49,826 nucleotides of DNA, taken from positions 10,449,637 to 10,499,462 of the forward strand of contig WNKI01000002.1 in NCBI GenBank assembly GCA_015350385.1, in the 5' to 3' direction. A program made the translations under genes and the position numbers. The DNA is from Aculops lycopersici (taxonomy: Eukaryota; Arthropoda; Arachnida; Trombidiformes; Eriophyidae). The first letter of the stretch is position 1. Every line of letters starts with the position of its first letter. Shown in pieces: positions 23,069-33,088 of this stretch. A model generated the notes under the pieces. That model made no database searches and was not told the origin of the DNA. It worked only from the letters and a program-made list of their open reading frames with translations.

Positions 23069-24310
23069 TGTGAGATGTCAATTATGTGGAGGTTTCCGAA
23101 GGGACTCTATTCCTATGACCTCCTATCCTCGCTCCTGACAGTTGGTTACAAATAATTATCAATTTATGGGTTTTATGAGCCAGGGAAAGTTCGAATCTTG
23201 TCCAAATGTAAACATTGCAAGATCCATAGACCTCGTTGCGGTGGGGGTGCATGGATTTTACGAGCGAAAGCCTGGAGGACAAACATTATTTTTCGAGTGT
23301 CTGCAGGAACGAGCGCGCTTTGCGCGTAGTCCTGCAGTTTACCTTGATGAGGTCTAGGCGAGAGATGTGGGGTTAGAAGAGCAACTCGTCCAAACTAATT
23401 TTCCTTCGTAAGACCTAACCTCGATATTAGCTAAGCTCACAATAACAAAAGACCGGTTTGATCTGGTCTAAAATACTTGTGAAATTTGCAAATATACAAA
23501 GACGAGGCCAATGTAATGAAGAAAGCCGCTCGCAAGCTCGTCGCCTGTGTCTTCAACAAAACCCAGTTACTCAACGAAATGTCATCGCTCGAGACTCGGC
23601 AAATAGCCCAAGAAAATCATCGGGTGTTACCTAACTGACTGACTAGATGAGTCAAAATCACTATCAGCAGTCCTGCGGCATCTTTGTCGAACGATTCGGC
23701 GTTCACTTGTTCTTCGGGTGGTTGGCAGTCAATTAATGGAGATTACCTACTTGCTCTCGAGCATTCTAGCACTCACTAATTTATCCACTCACCTATGTGC
23801 TTATCCATGCGACATCTCTCTAATGAACGGGAAAAAGCGGGTAACAGGTGGCTTTTATCTTTCTTAGCCTCGATCAAGATTCTCTCATTTTTCTCGTCTT
23901 GAGTCCTTCAGTTGAAAAGATGATTGAATTCCCTAGATAATTAAAGATTAAAGTGCAACCTGTTTACGTTACGTTGGGGTTTGCAGCTCCAAGTTACATT
24001 GGACGGTTAAAAACCACCATTAGACGTGGAACAAGTAGCGCGGACGAAAAAATTGAGCTTACGATGGAGTTTCGCTTCGTTGCTCATAGTTTTGATTGCA
24101 GGAAGCTACCTTTGGCTTGTTCCAGGCTAAAAGATGTTCTGGTGATTTCTCCACATTTAACTGCTTCCATGACGTTGACTGTATAGTTGTATCTTAGCGA
24201 AAACACTCAGTCACAAGGTCAATCTGTGTGGAGTTCAGTCTAGAAACAACAAGTAAAGTGTAAACATCATTGACATCTATTTACGATCAAAAGAAAGAGG
24301 AAGTCGCAAG
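23069..24310. other. Intergenic stretch upstream of the Gly-rich secreted gene
   Basis: Contains an inverted repeat at 23301-23337 (CTGCAGGA and TCCTGCAG arms around GCGCG/CGCG). The 23950-24190 stretch has a different texture and could be an old transposon fragment, but no domain is recognised. Confidence 0.4.
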
Positions 24311-25104
24311 ATGCTCACAATCAACCATATAAAGTTATTTATTCCTCTGGCCTTCGTGGCTCTTATATCGATCAGTCTAATCTCGCGGCCATCCAATGGG
24401 CAAATTTTTGATCAAATGTTGGCTGATCAAAACAGCAGCACGGGTAAGGCGAACGAGAATCAAGTGGGCATCAGGAGGATGCTGAAGGACGTGATGAACG
24501 TAAATGTGCCGTAAGTATTTGTGACTTTAAACCAAAGATACGCAGAAATGGAATTCAATAATTAACCAATCAATTATATCAACAAGTATCTTTTACGACA
24601 TGGTTAAGAATGGCTCCTCGATGGGAATAAACGTTCTTTCCGGTTTGGTGAAGGTAGAACGAGGTCAAGAGGCAGAGCGTTCAGGTTTGAGCGGACCAAG
24701 ACCTCTATCGGTGAGTATCACATCATTAGATTGTTGTATGTTTTTCTCCAATTAACTAACTGAACATAAGCTAACTTATAAGAACCAAAACCAAAACGAT
24801 AAATCAACAGGTGAGAATCTTCGGTGTGCCAGTTTACGAGCGAGGCGTTCGAGTTAGGCCCTTGGACAGCGCATTCAGTGGCTTCAGTGGATTTGGTGGC
24901 TTCGGTCCATTTGGTGGTGACGGAAAAGGAGGTCGTGATGAACCCGACGGCGAAGAAGTGGGAGTCGTGGGCTCGGGTGGCTACGAGCCTAAGGTCGAGG
25001 ATAACGGAAGCGCCGGAGGCGCTGGAAGTGAAGCTGACAACGAGATGGATTCGGATAGGTTATTGAAGAAGAGGCCGACAAACAAAAAAGCCGTCACGCC
25101 ATAG
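24311..25104 (+). CDS. Small secreted Gly-rich protein, unrecognised (three exons)
   Basis: I do not recognise this gene. Exons 24311-24510, 24587-24710 and 24811-25104 join in frame (donors GTAAGT and GTGAGT, acceptors ACAAG and ACAG), giving 205 residues. Residues 1-30 look like a signal peptide: a Lys at residue 8, then a hydrophobic core LFIPLAFVALISISLI and a small-residue site near NG|Q. The mature part has a repeated hydrophobic/basic pattern (VLSGLVKVERG and VRIFGVPVYERGVRV). A Phe/Gly run (FSGFSGFGGFGPFGG) follows, then an acidic Gly-rich stretch and a basic tail. There are no Cys in the mature protein. Three exons in 0.8 kb is unusual for this intron-poor window. A cuticle, silk-like or salivary role is possible, but nothing in the sequence proves it. 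Confidence 0.75.
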
Positions 25105-25190
25105 AAAGATCATAGACTGATCTTATTTGTGATAGCAACAGGATAGCGAAAATCACTCGGCTCGAAAGCCACAGATGAATCACAAATGCT

Positions 25191-25196
25191 AATAAA
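25191..25196 (+). terminator. Poly(A) signal of the Gly-rich secreted gene
   Basis: AATAAA lies 87 bp after the stop at 25104, supporting the three-exon model and its strand. Confidence 0.65.
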
Positions 25197-25304
25197 TGCC
25201 AATATTTTTCGGTGCAACATGAGCATCAAGGTCATGGTTTGTTTGTTTGTTTGTTTCTATTGTTTGTTGTTCCAATTTCGTTGGTTGTTAATACTGATTT
25301 TAGA

Positions 25305-27086
25305 TTATAGTTTAGCGGAGATGTTAGTGTTGTAATCTTCAATCACGACACTAGGAATATTTAGACGATTAAATTGTTCCAGATTACTCCTCTTCTGTTG
25401 CGCCTTTTCCCTTAGCTTCTGTTTGCCCTTTGGATCTCGTTTCAACAGCAACTTGCTAACCACATCCCAGGTGATGTTAATGAATCCCACCGAGATGGAC
25501 AATGCGGCGCACATGTTCCACATAGCATCGTACCCGAGTGATCCCGAAATGAACCCTCCCAATAGGGAGCCAATGGCGACACCTAGCCCCTCCATCGAGG
25601 AGCTCATCATTCCAATCATTGTGGCTCGCAAGCAACCACTGAGCTCCTCCTCGTGAACTCGATCCCTGACAATGCCACGTCGCTTCATCTCGGGCATGAA
25701 ATCGGTGACCATTAGTGCATAGTTGCTACCAACATCCACAATTAGAATCCAATACAAGCCCGAAGAGGGACCCTGAAGAGCTTCACCGATTACAATGGAG
25801 TAGGGCCCTAGTAGGGGTAGTATGTTGCAATAGAAGTAGCATCGCAGTCCAAGTGCCACTAGCGACAGACTCATGTTTGCATTTGCACCAAAGATTCTAA
25901 TTAAATCCGTGGCCACGATGTTTATAATGATTTCACCAAAAACGGACTGAGCAATCATGCAAAGAGTTGAGATAAACTCAAACTCCGAGTCATCCCTAGT
26001 GATTTTTTGCTTTACATAGTCCATTTGGTAGGTCCAAAAGGCGCCCTGGCCAATGCCAAAGATGACAAACAAAAACAGGTATCTCATCAGAGATTTGTGA
26101 GCCGTGGCAATCAGTTTGATGAGCAGCATCTGAGCTTGAAAATTTGTATACTCTTTCTGCTCCTCCGGTTCTTGCTTCGTCTTTGGCTTGACACTCATAA
26201 CAGGTGTTTGCTGTTGGCCATCGCCTGCAGATACAATGGTGCTTACAGCTGGACGCGGCAAGTGGCCAACACTCTTACTCCTTCCGGCCCTAATTCGTTC
26301 CAACATGTCACGACTGATCGAGCCTCTTGGTCTATTTTTCGCCATTAATGCCACTGTATTTGGACCAACGATGCTCAGTTTTCTCTGCTCCACCGTGGAA
26401 CCATCGTGAAACATTTCAAAATCCTCCGGATAGGGCCACAGGTAAATCATTAGCACGTCCACAATGATCGCCACGATTAACATTAAAAGTCCAAACACTC
26501 GGAAGGGCAACCAGGAAACGTCGCCTACCAACATTATAACCAGGGCGCCCACTGCCCAGCCAGTGCTCGACCAAATGCGCATCCTACTATAGCTCAAATT
26601 GTGCTTTCTGGCGTAATTTGAGGCCAGAGCATCGTTCATGCAATACGTGCAACATGTAGCTAGAAATCCCATTCCCAAGGCCACACTAATAAATAGCCAA
26701 GCTAGTCTATCGCTGTCGTGGTCATTTGGATCCTTGAAGAAGGGTAATATTGCTAATGAACCATAACTAATGCCAAAGGTCGATAGAGATGCGATTAGGA
26801 ATTGTCTATGAACTCCATGAGCATCCGCCAGTGTGCAGGACATTGGTTTTATGAAAAAGGCCAGCGCCGGTAGGATCATGGCGAAGACGCCAAATTCGGC
26901 ATTTGTAACGTTGGCATAATACTTGGCATAGACACAGGTGTAACTGGTGGACGGTGTTTAAGATGAGTTAATTGTTTTCCTTCTTTATAGCGAGGTATAA
27001 ATTTTGATAAAAGTCAAATGGAATTCTTACCTGATAATGGCGCTCTGCGCGAAAGAGAAGAGGAAAAAGTTGATATTGAAGATCAT
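25305..27086 (-). CDS. MFSD6: MFSD6-like major facilitator transporter (two exons)
   Basis: Multi-pass carrier of the MFS_1_like/MFSD6 family, plasma or internal membrane, substrate unknown. Exon 1 is 27086-27031 and exon 2 is 26943-25305; the 87-bp intron (AG|GTAAGA, CCACCAG|T) gives 564 residues. About twelve hydrophobic helices fall in two blocks, residues 5-195 and 300-520. A hydrophilic Lys/Arg/Ser/Gln loop of ~100 residues sits between them. The second half has GEALQGPSSGLYW, matching the family's LQG-x2-x-GL-W motif. An in-frame TGA lies six bases before the ATG, fixing this start unless an upstream exon joins inside it. The protein begins directly in the first helix and lacks the longer cytosolic N-terminus and the extracellular insertion of vertebrate MFSD6 (about 790 residues). 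Convergent with the Gly-rich secreted gene. Confidence 0.87.
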
Positions 27087-27180
27087 GATTCAAGGTAGTT
27101 AATTCTTTAAGACTTTTGTTATAATAAGAATTTATAGAACAAAAACAGATACAATAAAACTATCTGGCCAATAGAATTGG

Positions 27181-27387
27181 TTAATTGAAAATTGATACCA
27201 GCGCCAGAATGTTGGTGGCGGTGGCGTAAAGCTCATCAAGATGGATACCATACGCGTCGACCGTGGCACCAGCACCATCAATTATCACACTAATCAGATC
27301 AGCAGGTGACATACTTTGGTCTACCTGCTTGACGATCTGACTGAAATAAAAAATATTATCAGGATCAATCAATCGATCACCATTCAC
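27181..27387 (-). CDS. Possible small gene or terminal exon, unrecognised
   Basis: An open frame of up to 68 residues ends in TAA at 27181. Inside it a pyrimidine-rich tract ending TTTATTTCAG makes a strong acceptor at about 27341. The likely coding part is then the last ~52 residues (QIVKQVDQSMSPADL to ILALVSIFN), a helical-looking sequence with no low complexity. It could be the last exon of a minus-strand gene starting further right, or a chance frame. No partner exon was identified and no AATAAA was seen just downstream. Confidence 0.25.
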   Translation of the reverse strand: MNGDRLIDPDNIFYFSQIVKQVDQSMSPADLISVIIDGAGATVDAYGIHLDELYATATNILALVSIFN

Positions 27388-27464
27388 GAGTTAACTCGAC
27401 GGGGCAAATGAGCGGCGGCCCCCACTGGCAACTTTCATTTGATGGTCTATCCCAACCAACGAGG

Positions 27465-27520
27465 CTGTAGATGATGCATCTACAGACCGTTTGGTCACCT
27501 GTTGCTTGAGGTGACCAAAC
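27465..27520. repeat. Twin perfect hairpins
   Basis: Stem 1: CTGTAGATG 27465-27473 with 27477-27485 (9 bp, 3-nt loop). Stem 2: GTTTGGTCACCT 27489-27500 with 27509-27520 (12 bp, 8-nt loop). Only three bases separate them. Confidence 0.95.
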
Positions 27521-27813
27521 CCGGGCGCGAGGGTATGTTTTAAGAGGGCAAGTTTACATCAATCCTAGAGATGCACTAGAGTAAATCTGCGTAGGAACAG
27601 GTGGTGTCACTAACTACCTGTTGCTGGAGTCACGAATCTAGCGCCTGAGCCGCGATGACTATTTTGAGGTAGTGGGGTATTTTTGGAAACTCTCTTGACT
27701 TTAGTAGAAACTTGGCCGATTGAAACTTGGCTGCTTCGAAGGGTGAGATTTTTGTCGTTTGATAAACGACACCTTTAATCTGAGATTCTATAGATAGATA
27801 TCTTATTTTATCA

Positions 27814-27821
27814 TATAAATA
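27814..27821 (+). promoter_or_regulatory. TATA box of the secreted-protein gene
   Basis: TATAAATA lies 49 bp before the ATG at 27863, in an A/T-rich run. With a start site ~30 bp downstream, the 5' UTR would be very short, under about 25 nt. Confidence 0.5.
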
Positions 27822-27862
27822 TATATTATATTCCGCTATATCCTCTCGCATATAGCCTCACG

Positions 27863-28675
27863 ATGAAAATCCAATTGGCCTTTAATCTGGTGGCTGGTGT
27901 TGTGTTGATTGCAATTTGCTCTCAATCACTTGTTGATTGTGGCATAAATCCACTCACTGCCCTAAGCAATATGTTCGTGCCAGCCTTTGAGAGGATTGAA
28001 AAGTTGCTACTTGAGGACGAGAAGCCGAAAAGCAAGGAGGAGGCCATTAGAAAGGTGAAGCAGATCTATGCTGAACCGAAGATTGACAATAGGCTCAAAC
28101 TTCATCTGGTTCAGTTGATGGAAATCTCATTGCTCGACGAGGAGGGCAACATTTGCACCAAGGCCAACATCGCTACCCTGGCCAAGATCTTCAAGGCGGC
28201 CAAGATCAAGATGAGCGATATTAGTGGTGACAATAGTAATAGCAAGCAGAGTTATATAAACTCGGTTCTCTATGAGTATGCTGCCAAATTGAGCAATAGC
28301 TGTGTCGAGAAGTTCGAGCAGGAGTTCAAGTTGGGCGAGTCAAATGTCAGTCCAGTTGATTTGGAAATCGTTAAGAAGTTTAGCGAGGATTGCATCAAGT
28401 TTAACGAGAAAAACTACAAGCTTGCTTTAGAGAGATTAGATTATTCTAAACTCACTTGCCTGGCTAACCCAGAGGCCATCAACAAGTTCGATTCGGCAAA
28501 ACTCTTTGCCTGTCACTCCTATCTACGTAAAACCGAAGATTTTGCTAGCGATCTAGAATATTTCCAATTTAAATTTGGCAAACTCTGGTCAGAAGGCGAG
28601 GGTGAGGCAATGCGTGTTGTTTGGGCCAATCGTGCCCACTGTGACTCGCTCGATAATCTAATTGACATTTGGTAA
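27863..28675 (+). CDS. Secreted helical protein with conserved-looking cysteines, unrecognised
   Basis: I do not recognise this family. 270 residues in one exon. The N-terminus KIQLAFNLVAGVVLIAICSQSLVDC is a clear signal peptide, cleaved near residue 22-25. The mature protein is rich in Lys, Glu, Asp and Leu, predicted mostly helical, with seven Cys (CGIN, ICTK, SCVE, DCIK, TCLA, ACHS, HCDS) and no membrane segment or repeats. The composition recalls small all-helical arthropod haemolymph or salivary proteins with disulphide-linked helices, but that is only a resemblance. A TATA box is upstream and AATAAA follows at 28715. A short single-exon gene with compact signals suggests high expression. 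It is convergent with the next gene; the two 3' ends lie ~75 bp apart. Confidence 0.8.
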   Translation: MKIQLAFNLVAGVVLIAICSQSLVDCGINPLTALSNMFVPAFERIEKLLLEDEKPKSKEEAIRKVKQIYAEPKIDNRLKLHLVQLMEISLLDEEGNICTKANIATLAKIFKAAKIKMSDISGDNSNSKQSYINSVLYEYAAKLSNSCVEKFEQEFKLGESNVSPVDLEIVKKFSEDCIKFNEKNYKLALERLDYSKLTCLANPEAINKFDSAKLFACHSYLRKTEDFASDLEYFQFKFGKLWSEGEGEAMRVVWANRAHCDSLDNLIDIW

Positions 28676-28714
28676 ATTGAATGTTAGCGAATGCAAACTC
28701 TAAAAAGAGTTAAT

Positions 28715-28720
28715 AATAAA
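28715..28720 (+). terminator. Poly(A) signal of the secreted-protein gene
   Basis: AATAAA lies 40 bp after the stop at 28675. Confidence 0.7.
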
Positions 28721-28793
28721 GCATTGCATCCTTTGGTCATGCACGAACAACCTAACAAACGACGCTTTCAACAGGTTGCTGCTAATTATTAAT

Positions 28794-28799
28794 TTTATT
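28794..28799 (-). terminator. Poly(A) signal of the minus-strand gene at 28824
   Basis: TTTATT on the plus strand, i.e. AATAAA on the minus strand, 25 bp after the stop codon. It supports expression of the minus-strand gene and very tight convergent 3' ends. Confidence 0.55.
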
Positions 28800-28823
28800 T
28801 GTCATGCATCTCACAGTGCCTTT

Positions 28824-29780
28824 TCAAACCAAGGGTGGCAATACGCGGTCATGATTTTGTTTTGCAATATCCAGTCCAATAATCCTCGAAGTCTCAATGT
28901 TTGCCGGCTTAATAATGGTCTTGGTTACAGGCATCATTTCGGTGTGCTTCTGATCCTCGTAGGTGACATACTTGCGCAGTTTGAAGTAGGGCTTCGGTGG
29001 TGGCAAAATGCCTCGGGTTGTATCCTCGTCAACGGAAATGGGAATTGTTAGTCGAATTGAGGGCAACACTTGCTTTGCCATCTGTTTCTTCAACTCCTTT
29101 TTAACTACATAAACCTTGCGATGCCTAACAATCTTCTCGGTATCCTCTGGGACATAAGGAATTTCCTGTGTAGACGAAACAACTTTCACCTTATCGCTCT
29201 TCGGGTTAGTCTTTGCTACTTCGTTTAAATCATTGGGCCAGTTAAAATTAGGCGAAATATTAGTACTTCTTGAATTGGAATCCGGAACAATGTCAGCCGA
29301 AGGCGGATGGTCAGGATGGTCGTCGTCGTGGTCTACGGTGACTGTGGTGGCCGCTTTGCTGCGCATATAGTCAGGCCATGTCGGTTGAATCTTGCATTCT
29401 TGCGGACAATCTCTGTAGTAATTGTTGTAACAAAAGCAGGGATACTCATATGGCGATGGAGAATCCTGTGCACTTGTTACCTGCTGGTTGATGCTAAAAC
29501 AAGCAATAATTAGGCAAGCATACACCAAAGGGCAAGAGGCGAAGAGGGAGGGTAAAGCTTTCGAGTGCCGCTTGCTACTAGTGCCATTGTTGATCAACTT
29601 GGAACTAGACATTCTTTCAATCTCATCGTTTGTTGCCACTAATTCTGTCGATGAGTTGATCATCAGGTGGTTAACATCTTGAGATTTCTTTTGGCCCGAT
29701 TTTGAACTAGCAACAACAACAATACTCTTTGTTGTTATCGACGTCGACTTCGTCATGGTTGTTGTGGTTGCTTGTTGCAT
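28824..29780 (-). CDS. One-TM or secreted protein with short Cys motif, unrecognised
   Basis: No family recognised. The frame gives 318 residues from the first ATG. Residues 1-70 are Ser/Thr/Lys-rich low complexity. A hydrophobic segment at 76-97 (LPSLFASCPLVYACLIIACFSI) preceded by KRHSK is either a signal peptide, if translation starts at the later Met57, or a type II anchor. It is followed by CFC-x7-C-x3-C (residues 115-129, CFCYNNYYRDCPQEC), then a His/Asp/Pro-rich linker. The basic C-terminal part contains VYVVKKELKKQ, PSIRLTIPISVDED and PPPKPYFKLRKYVTYED. The C-terminal half is ordered in composition and likely the conserved part. AATAAA lies 25 bp past the stop. Which Met is used is undecided. 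Confidence 0.65.
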   Translation of the reverse strand: MQQATTTTMTKSTSITTKSIVVVASSKSGQKKSQDVNHLMINSSTELVATNDEIERMSSSKLINNGTSSKRHSKALPSLFASCPLVYACLIIACFSINQQVTSAQDSPSPYEYPCFCYNNYYRDCPQECKIQPTWPDYMRSKAATTVTVDHDDDHPDHPPSADIVPDSNSRSTNISPNFNWPNDLNEVAKTNPKSDKVKVVSSTQEIPYVPEDTEKIVRHRKVYVVKKELKKQMAKQVLPSIRLTIPISVDEDTTRGILPPPKPYFKLRKYVTYEDQKHTEMMPVTKTIIKPANIETSRIIGLDIAKQNHDRVLPPLV

Positions 29781-30542
29781 CGTGCTAGTGATTGAACCGG
29801 GGGGCGTGACGGATTAATCCAGAGGCCACCACAGGACAAGCCGACTGGAGAGTAAATAAGCTAGTTCACTCAATTATCGTTGAAGCCAACAGGTTGCAGC
29901 TTGAGCATTTGTAAAACACGAAGAGATACGCTAGACACTTTCGAGACTCTAAATGAAATACTTGCTATACGATATCTAGAAACATACGGAGAAACGCGAT
30001 GAGCCCGGTACCTTGGAAACGTATTGGGGTAACAGGTAAAGGCACATTCGCTCACTGGGTGTAGATGAAACGTGAATGTTAGGTCATCGGATCTGGGGGA
30101 ATAATTGATCGACTAACAAGTGGCATAATGAGATGGTAGCATATTATTATTGTTCTACGACATCTAATTAAAGGACTTTATAACGATGGCCTATGAGTAG
30201 TGATGAACAGCGATTCACTTGATGGTAATGTCGTCCGATGGGTTGTTGAGGTTTATGAATTAAAATTATCTGAACTCATGAGACACAACGAGGGGGTGAT
30301 ACATAACAACTTTTTTAAACAATTTTCAAGAGGTTTAGGCAGGTAGATTGTCTTGAGTCTGTAAGTATAAAATTCTATGCAATAGATGGCCAAGCTAGCT
30401 TAGGTTCTTGAATAGATGGATTAGGGGATTGCAATGTTCAAGTTAATGGATGAACTCTGCGACTCAAGGATCGAGTTTCAGGGAGTTGAGCGATAGTTGT
30501 GGTAGAATGCCAGTGGAATCTCATAAGACTGAGAGATACCAA
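29781..30542. other. Intergenic stretch
   Basis: Lies between two minus-strand genes. It holds the 5' flank of the 28824 gene and the 3' flank of the 30543 gene. One CAACAGGT octamer at 29887. No coding feature recognised. Confidence 0.5.
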
Positions 30543-32162
30543 TCAAATTTTGCTCATTCTATCTCTCTGAGGAGCTGAAGTTGAATGGTCTATCGGCATA
30601 GGCGTCGAAGTCGGACTTGCAGTTGGACTTGATATAGTCGCTGTCTTATACGAGTCGCTCTTCTTGAATAAATGTTTTCTCTTAAGCTTCATAGTTCCCT
30701 TTATGGTTCCACCTTTAGGCAATAGGGTGGCGATCTTACTTAACTTATTTCCTAGATGTAGACTATTCTTATCACAGTTTTCACTTTTGTTTAAGTTTTG
30801 AATTTTCTTGTTGGATTTAGGCGCATTATCCTTGGTTTTATCTATCGGTTGCGTCACATTCACTAAATTCAAGCGTCTAAATGCCTCTTCAATATCTTGG
30901 CCGTCGTTCGATGATTCCTTGTTAAGGTTCTCAACAATATCATTCTTCTCCTCGACTATCTCCACCAATTTTGTAAGCAATTCCTTCTCACGACTCTCAT
31001 CGTCTTTCGTCCGAGCCGATAGTTGCTTGTTTCCAATCATGCGTAACTCATACTCTATATCCGAATGAATCTGATCCAGTTTTAACTCTCGCTTCCTATA
31101 CATGAGCTCCTTTTGCCTACGACTAATAGAGTTCCTCCTCTTAATTAGCTCAATGTACTTGGCCTTTGATCTTGCAAACTGAATCTCATCACGTTGATAC
31201 GTTTCCTTGAGTGACTCTTCGCAAATTGTAGATTCCTTGTCTATTGCCGCCAGCTTGTCGCCGATATCATTCAATTCAACCTCGATATCTTCCAGGGATC
31301 CAGACACCTGTCGCTTGTAGTTCACGGGAACAGGTGGTGCAATGCGCTTTTTTCTCTCAGGTCTAGACAAACTAGTGTCATTCATTGATGAGGTGCTCAA
31401 ATTGGAGGAACTTAGTTGACGATTATTTGCAAATGATGACTCAGTGGATTGTTGTTGTAGGATTCGCTGATTGCGTTGCTCTTTCTTAAGTAGACTTTTG
31501 GTTCTAGGCAATGGCACTGGTGGTGGTGGCAGTTCTAGGCTTTCGGTATGATGTGATAAGTTTTGTTTAGTTGTAACTGAGTTGCTAGCTTGAATCTTAT
31601 GCTGATTGTCTAGTAATGAAGGTGTTGGGGTAGTAGAGGGTGATGCCTCATTGTCGCTCGCGACGGGATGCTTTTGACTTTGTGATCTCTTATCCTGCTC
31701 TGTGTCAGAATACTTTGACTCCTCCTCAAATTTGTCTTTATCCTCCTCTCGATCATCCTTCTTCTCATCACTTTCAAAATCTCCATTCACCACTACCTGT
31801 ACATTAATTTGAGCAATATCTTCCTCTTTGACTTTGTTTTGATCTTCGATTCCATCCTCGTTGTCGTCCTCGTTGAAGGGATTACTTTTGTCGTGGAAAT
31901 CTTCTTGAGAAGTAGTTATAGCTGCTGTTGCATTCTGTCCCTCTTCTTCCTCTTCACCAAACGGGTTCAGGGAGTCATCGTAGTCGTCTACTTTATTTGT
32001 TGCACTTGTTTCTGCTTCTGGTCCTTTATCATCATCACCGAAAGGACTGAGGTAGTCGGGATATTCTTGCTCCTCTCCATCATCCTCTCCGAAAGGGTTC
32101 AAGTCGACAGGATAGTAATTTTGGCCCCTATGGCCGGTAGCCATGGCGATAAAAGTTCGCAA
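30543..32162 (-). CDS. bMERB-domain protein with NPF motifs (EHBP1/MICAL-like Rab effector)
   Basis: Probably links Rab GTPases of the Rab8/10 group to EH-domain proteins during endocytic recycling. 539 residues, one exon. Four short acidic repeats near the N-terminus carry NPF at 22-24, 66-68 and 94-96 and SPF at 39-41, each followed by Gly or Asn and a run of Asp/Glu. NPF is the ligand of EH domains. A long acidic/Ser-rich linker with a proline cluster (PPPPVPLPR) follows. A charged coiled-coil bMERB (DUF3585) domain spans about 288-432, including SDIEYELRM and KLVEIVEEKNDIVENL. The tail is basic and Ser/Pro-rich. The CH and LIM domains typical of EHBP1 or MICAL-like proteins are missing here, so either upstream exons exist or this is a reduced form. 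Met7 (GCCATGG) has the better start context. Confidence 0.8.
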   Translation of the reverse strand: MRTFIAMATGHRGQNYYPVDLNPFGEDDGEEQEYPDYLSPFGDDDKGPEAETSATNKVDDYDDSLNPFGEEEEEGQNATAAITTSQEDFHDKSNPFNEDDNEDGIEDQNKVKEEDIAQINVQVVVNGDFESDEKKDDREEDKDKFEEESKYSDTEQDKRSQSQKHPVASDNEASPSTTPTPSLLDNQHKIQASNSVTTKQNLSHHTESLELPPPPVPLPRTKSLLKKEQRNQRILQQQSTESSFANNRQLSSSNLSTSSMNDTSLSRPERKKRIAPPVPVNYKRQVSGSLEDIEVELNDIGDKLAAIDKESTICEESLKETYQRDEIQFARSKAKYIELIKRRNSISRRQKELMYRKRELKLDQIHSDIEYELRMIGNKQLSARTKDDESREKELLTKLVEIVEEKNDIVENLNKESSNDGQDIEEAFRRLNLVNVTQPIDKTKDNAPKSNKKIQNLNKSENCDKNSLHLGNKLSKIATLLPKGGTIKGTMKLKRKHLFKKSDSYKTATISSPTASPTSTPMPIDHSTSAPQRDRMSKI

Positions 32163-33088
32163 ATATGACTAATGTTTAAACAATAGCTATTATACAAGGC
32201 ACTTAAGTAATATCTTGATAGTGCAATCTCTTATCAATCGACTCGTCGGTGGTGAATATTGGCTAGTAGTTGTATCGAGTATAATAGGTTGTTAACAAAC
32301 ATCAATTTCAACGAATGCAGCAAATATAATCTGCATTCATGCTCTAACTAGAATTCTGTTGCATCGAGATGCAAATAAAACATTCGTAGCAAATATGACA
32401 AGTTGCTTATGTGGCAGAGTGAAATATGGAAATGTTGGAGAAGATCATTAACCTGAAAGCATACGGCAAAACCTTATGATGAATTAACATTTTGGATCAA
32501 TTTGCAGTGCAATAAGTCGCAGTATGTGTGTGTCTCATTTCTGTCCATGGATAGGAGTATAGAATGGTAAAAACTTCAACTTGACGAATGGTATTTTGTG
32601 TATATTGTGTGGTGATCGCGCCACACTTGTCCCATGAATCCTCTTATTTTCAACAACAGCTAGTTTCCTATCTCTTTGCATTAGAATGGTGCGCAGCAGT
32701 ACATCTATACCACTGCAATTGCATAGAAATCTGCAGCTCTCATCTTGCTGCTGCTGCTGCAGCCCGCAGCGAGGACATTGCATTTTGCGGTGCATTTTTG
32801 GGCGTGACCACTTTTTGCGTTCAAGTTCTACAGCTTTTCCATAACAAGCAATGCGAGAAAAACGAGCAAGAGAGTAAAAGGGAAAAACAAAACACGAAAG
32901 CTACATATGATTTTTTGTTTTGTTGAAAAAAACGTGTTTTCTTGAAGCGGGCTAAAGTGTAAAGGGTGTTGTGTTAGGTGAAAGTTTATTGTAGACATCT
33001 CAAAACACATAACTATTGCTATTTATTAACCGAAAACCCATCAAATTTTATTGCTAGACTGACTGAGAAGAATATATATCAAATTCAA
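32163..33088. other. Divergent intergenic region
   Basis: Lies between the minus-strand bMERB gene and the plus-strand transacylase homologue, so it probably carries both promoters. A CTG/CTGCTG run lies near 32745-32765. An in-frame ATG at 32978 would extend the next protein by 37 residues, but that stretch looks like 5' UTR. Confidence 0.45.

Larger units (their letters stand above)
27087..27862. other. Divergent intergenic region between carrier and secreted gene
   Basis: Separates the minus-strand MFSD6-like gene from the plus-strand secreted gene. Contains a possible exon (27181-27387, minus), two adjacent hairpins (27465-27520), two CAACAGGT-type octamers (27497, 27616) and the TATA region of the secreted gene. 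Confidence 0.5.

Noticed and set aside
23185..23200. tRNA B-box-like GTTCGAATC
   Set aside because: No A box or cloverleaf can be built around it in either orientation.
23953..24186. 77-residue plus-strand frame
   Set aside because: No signal peptide or domain and no poly(A) or splice context; possibly an old repeat fragment.
27630..27851. 73-residue minus-strand frame
   Set aside because: It overlaps the TATA region of the secreted gene and is A/T-driven; no supporting splice or poly(A) signal.
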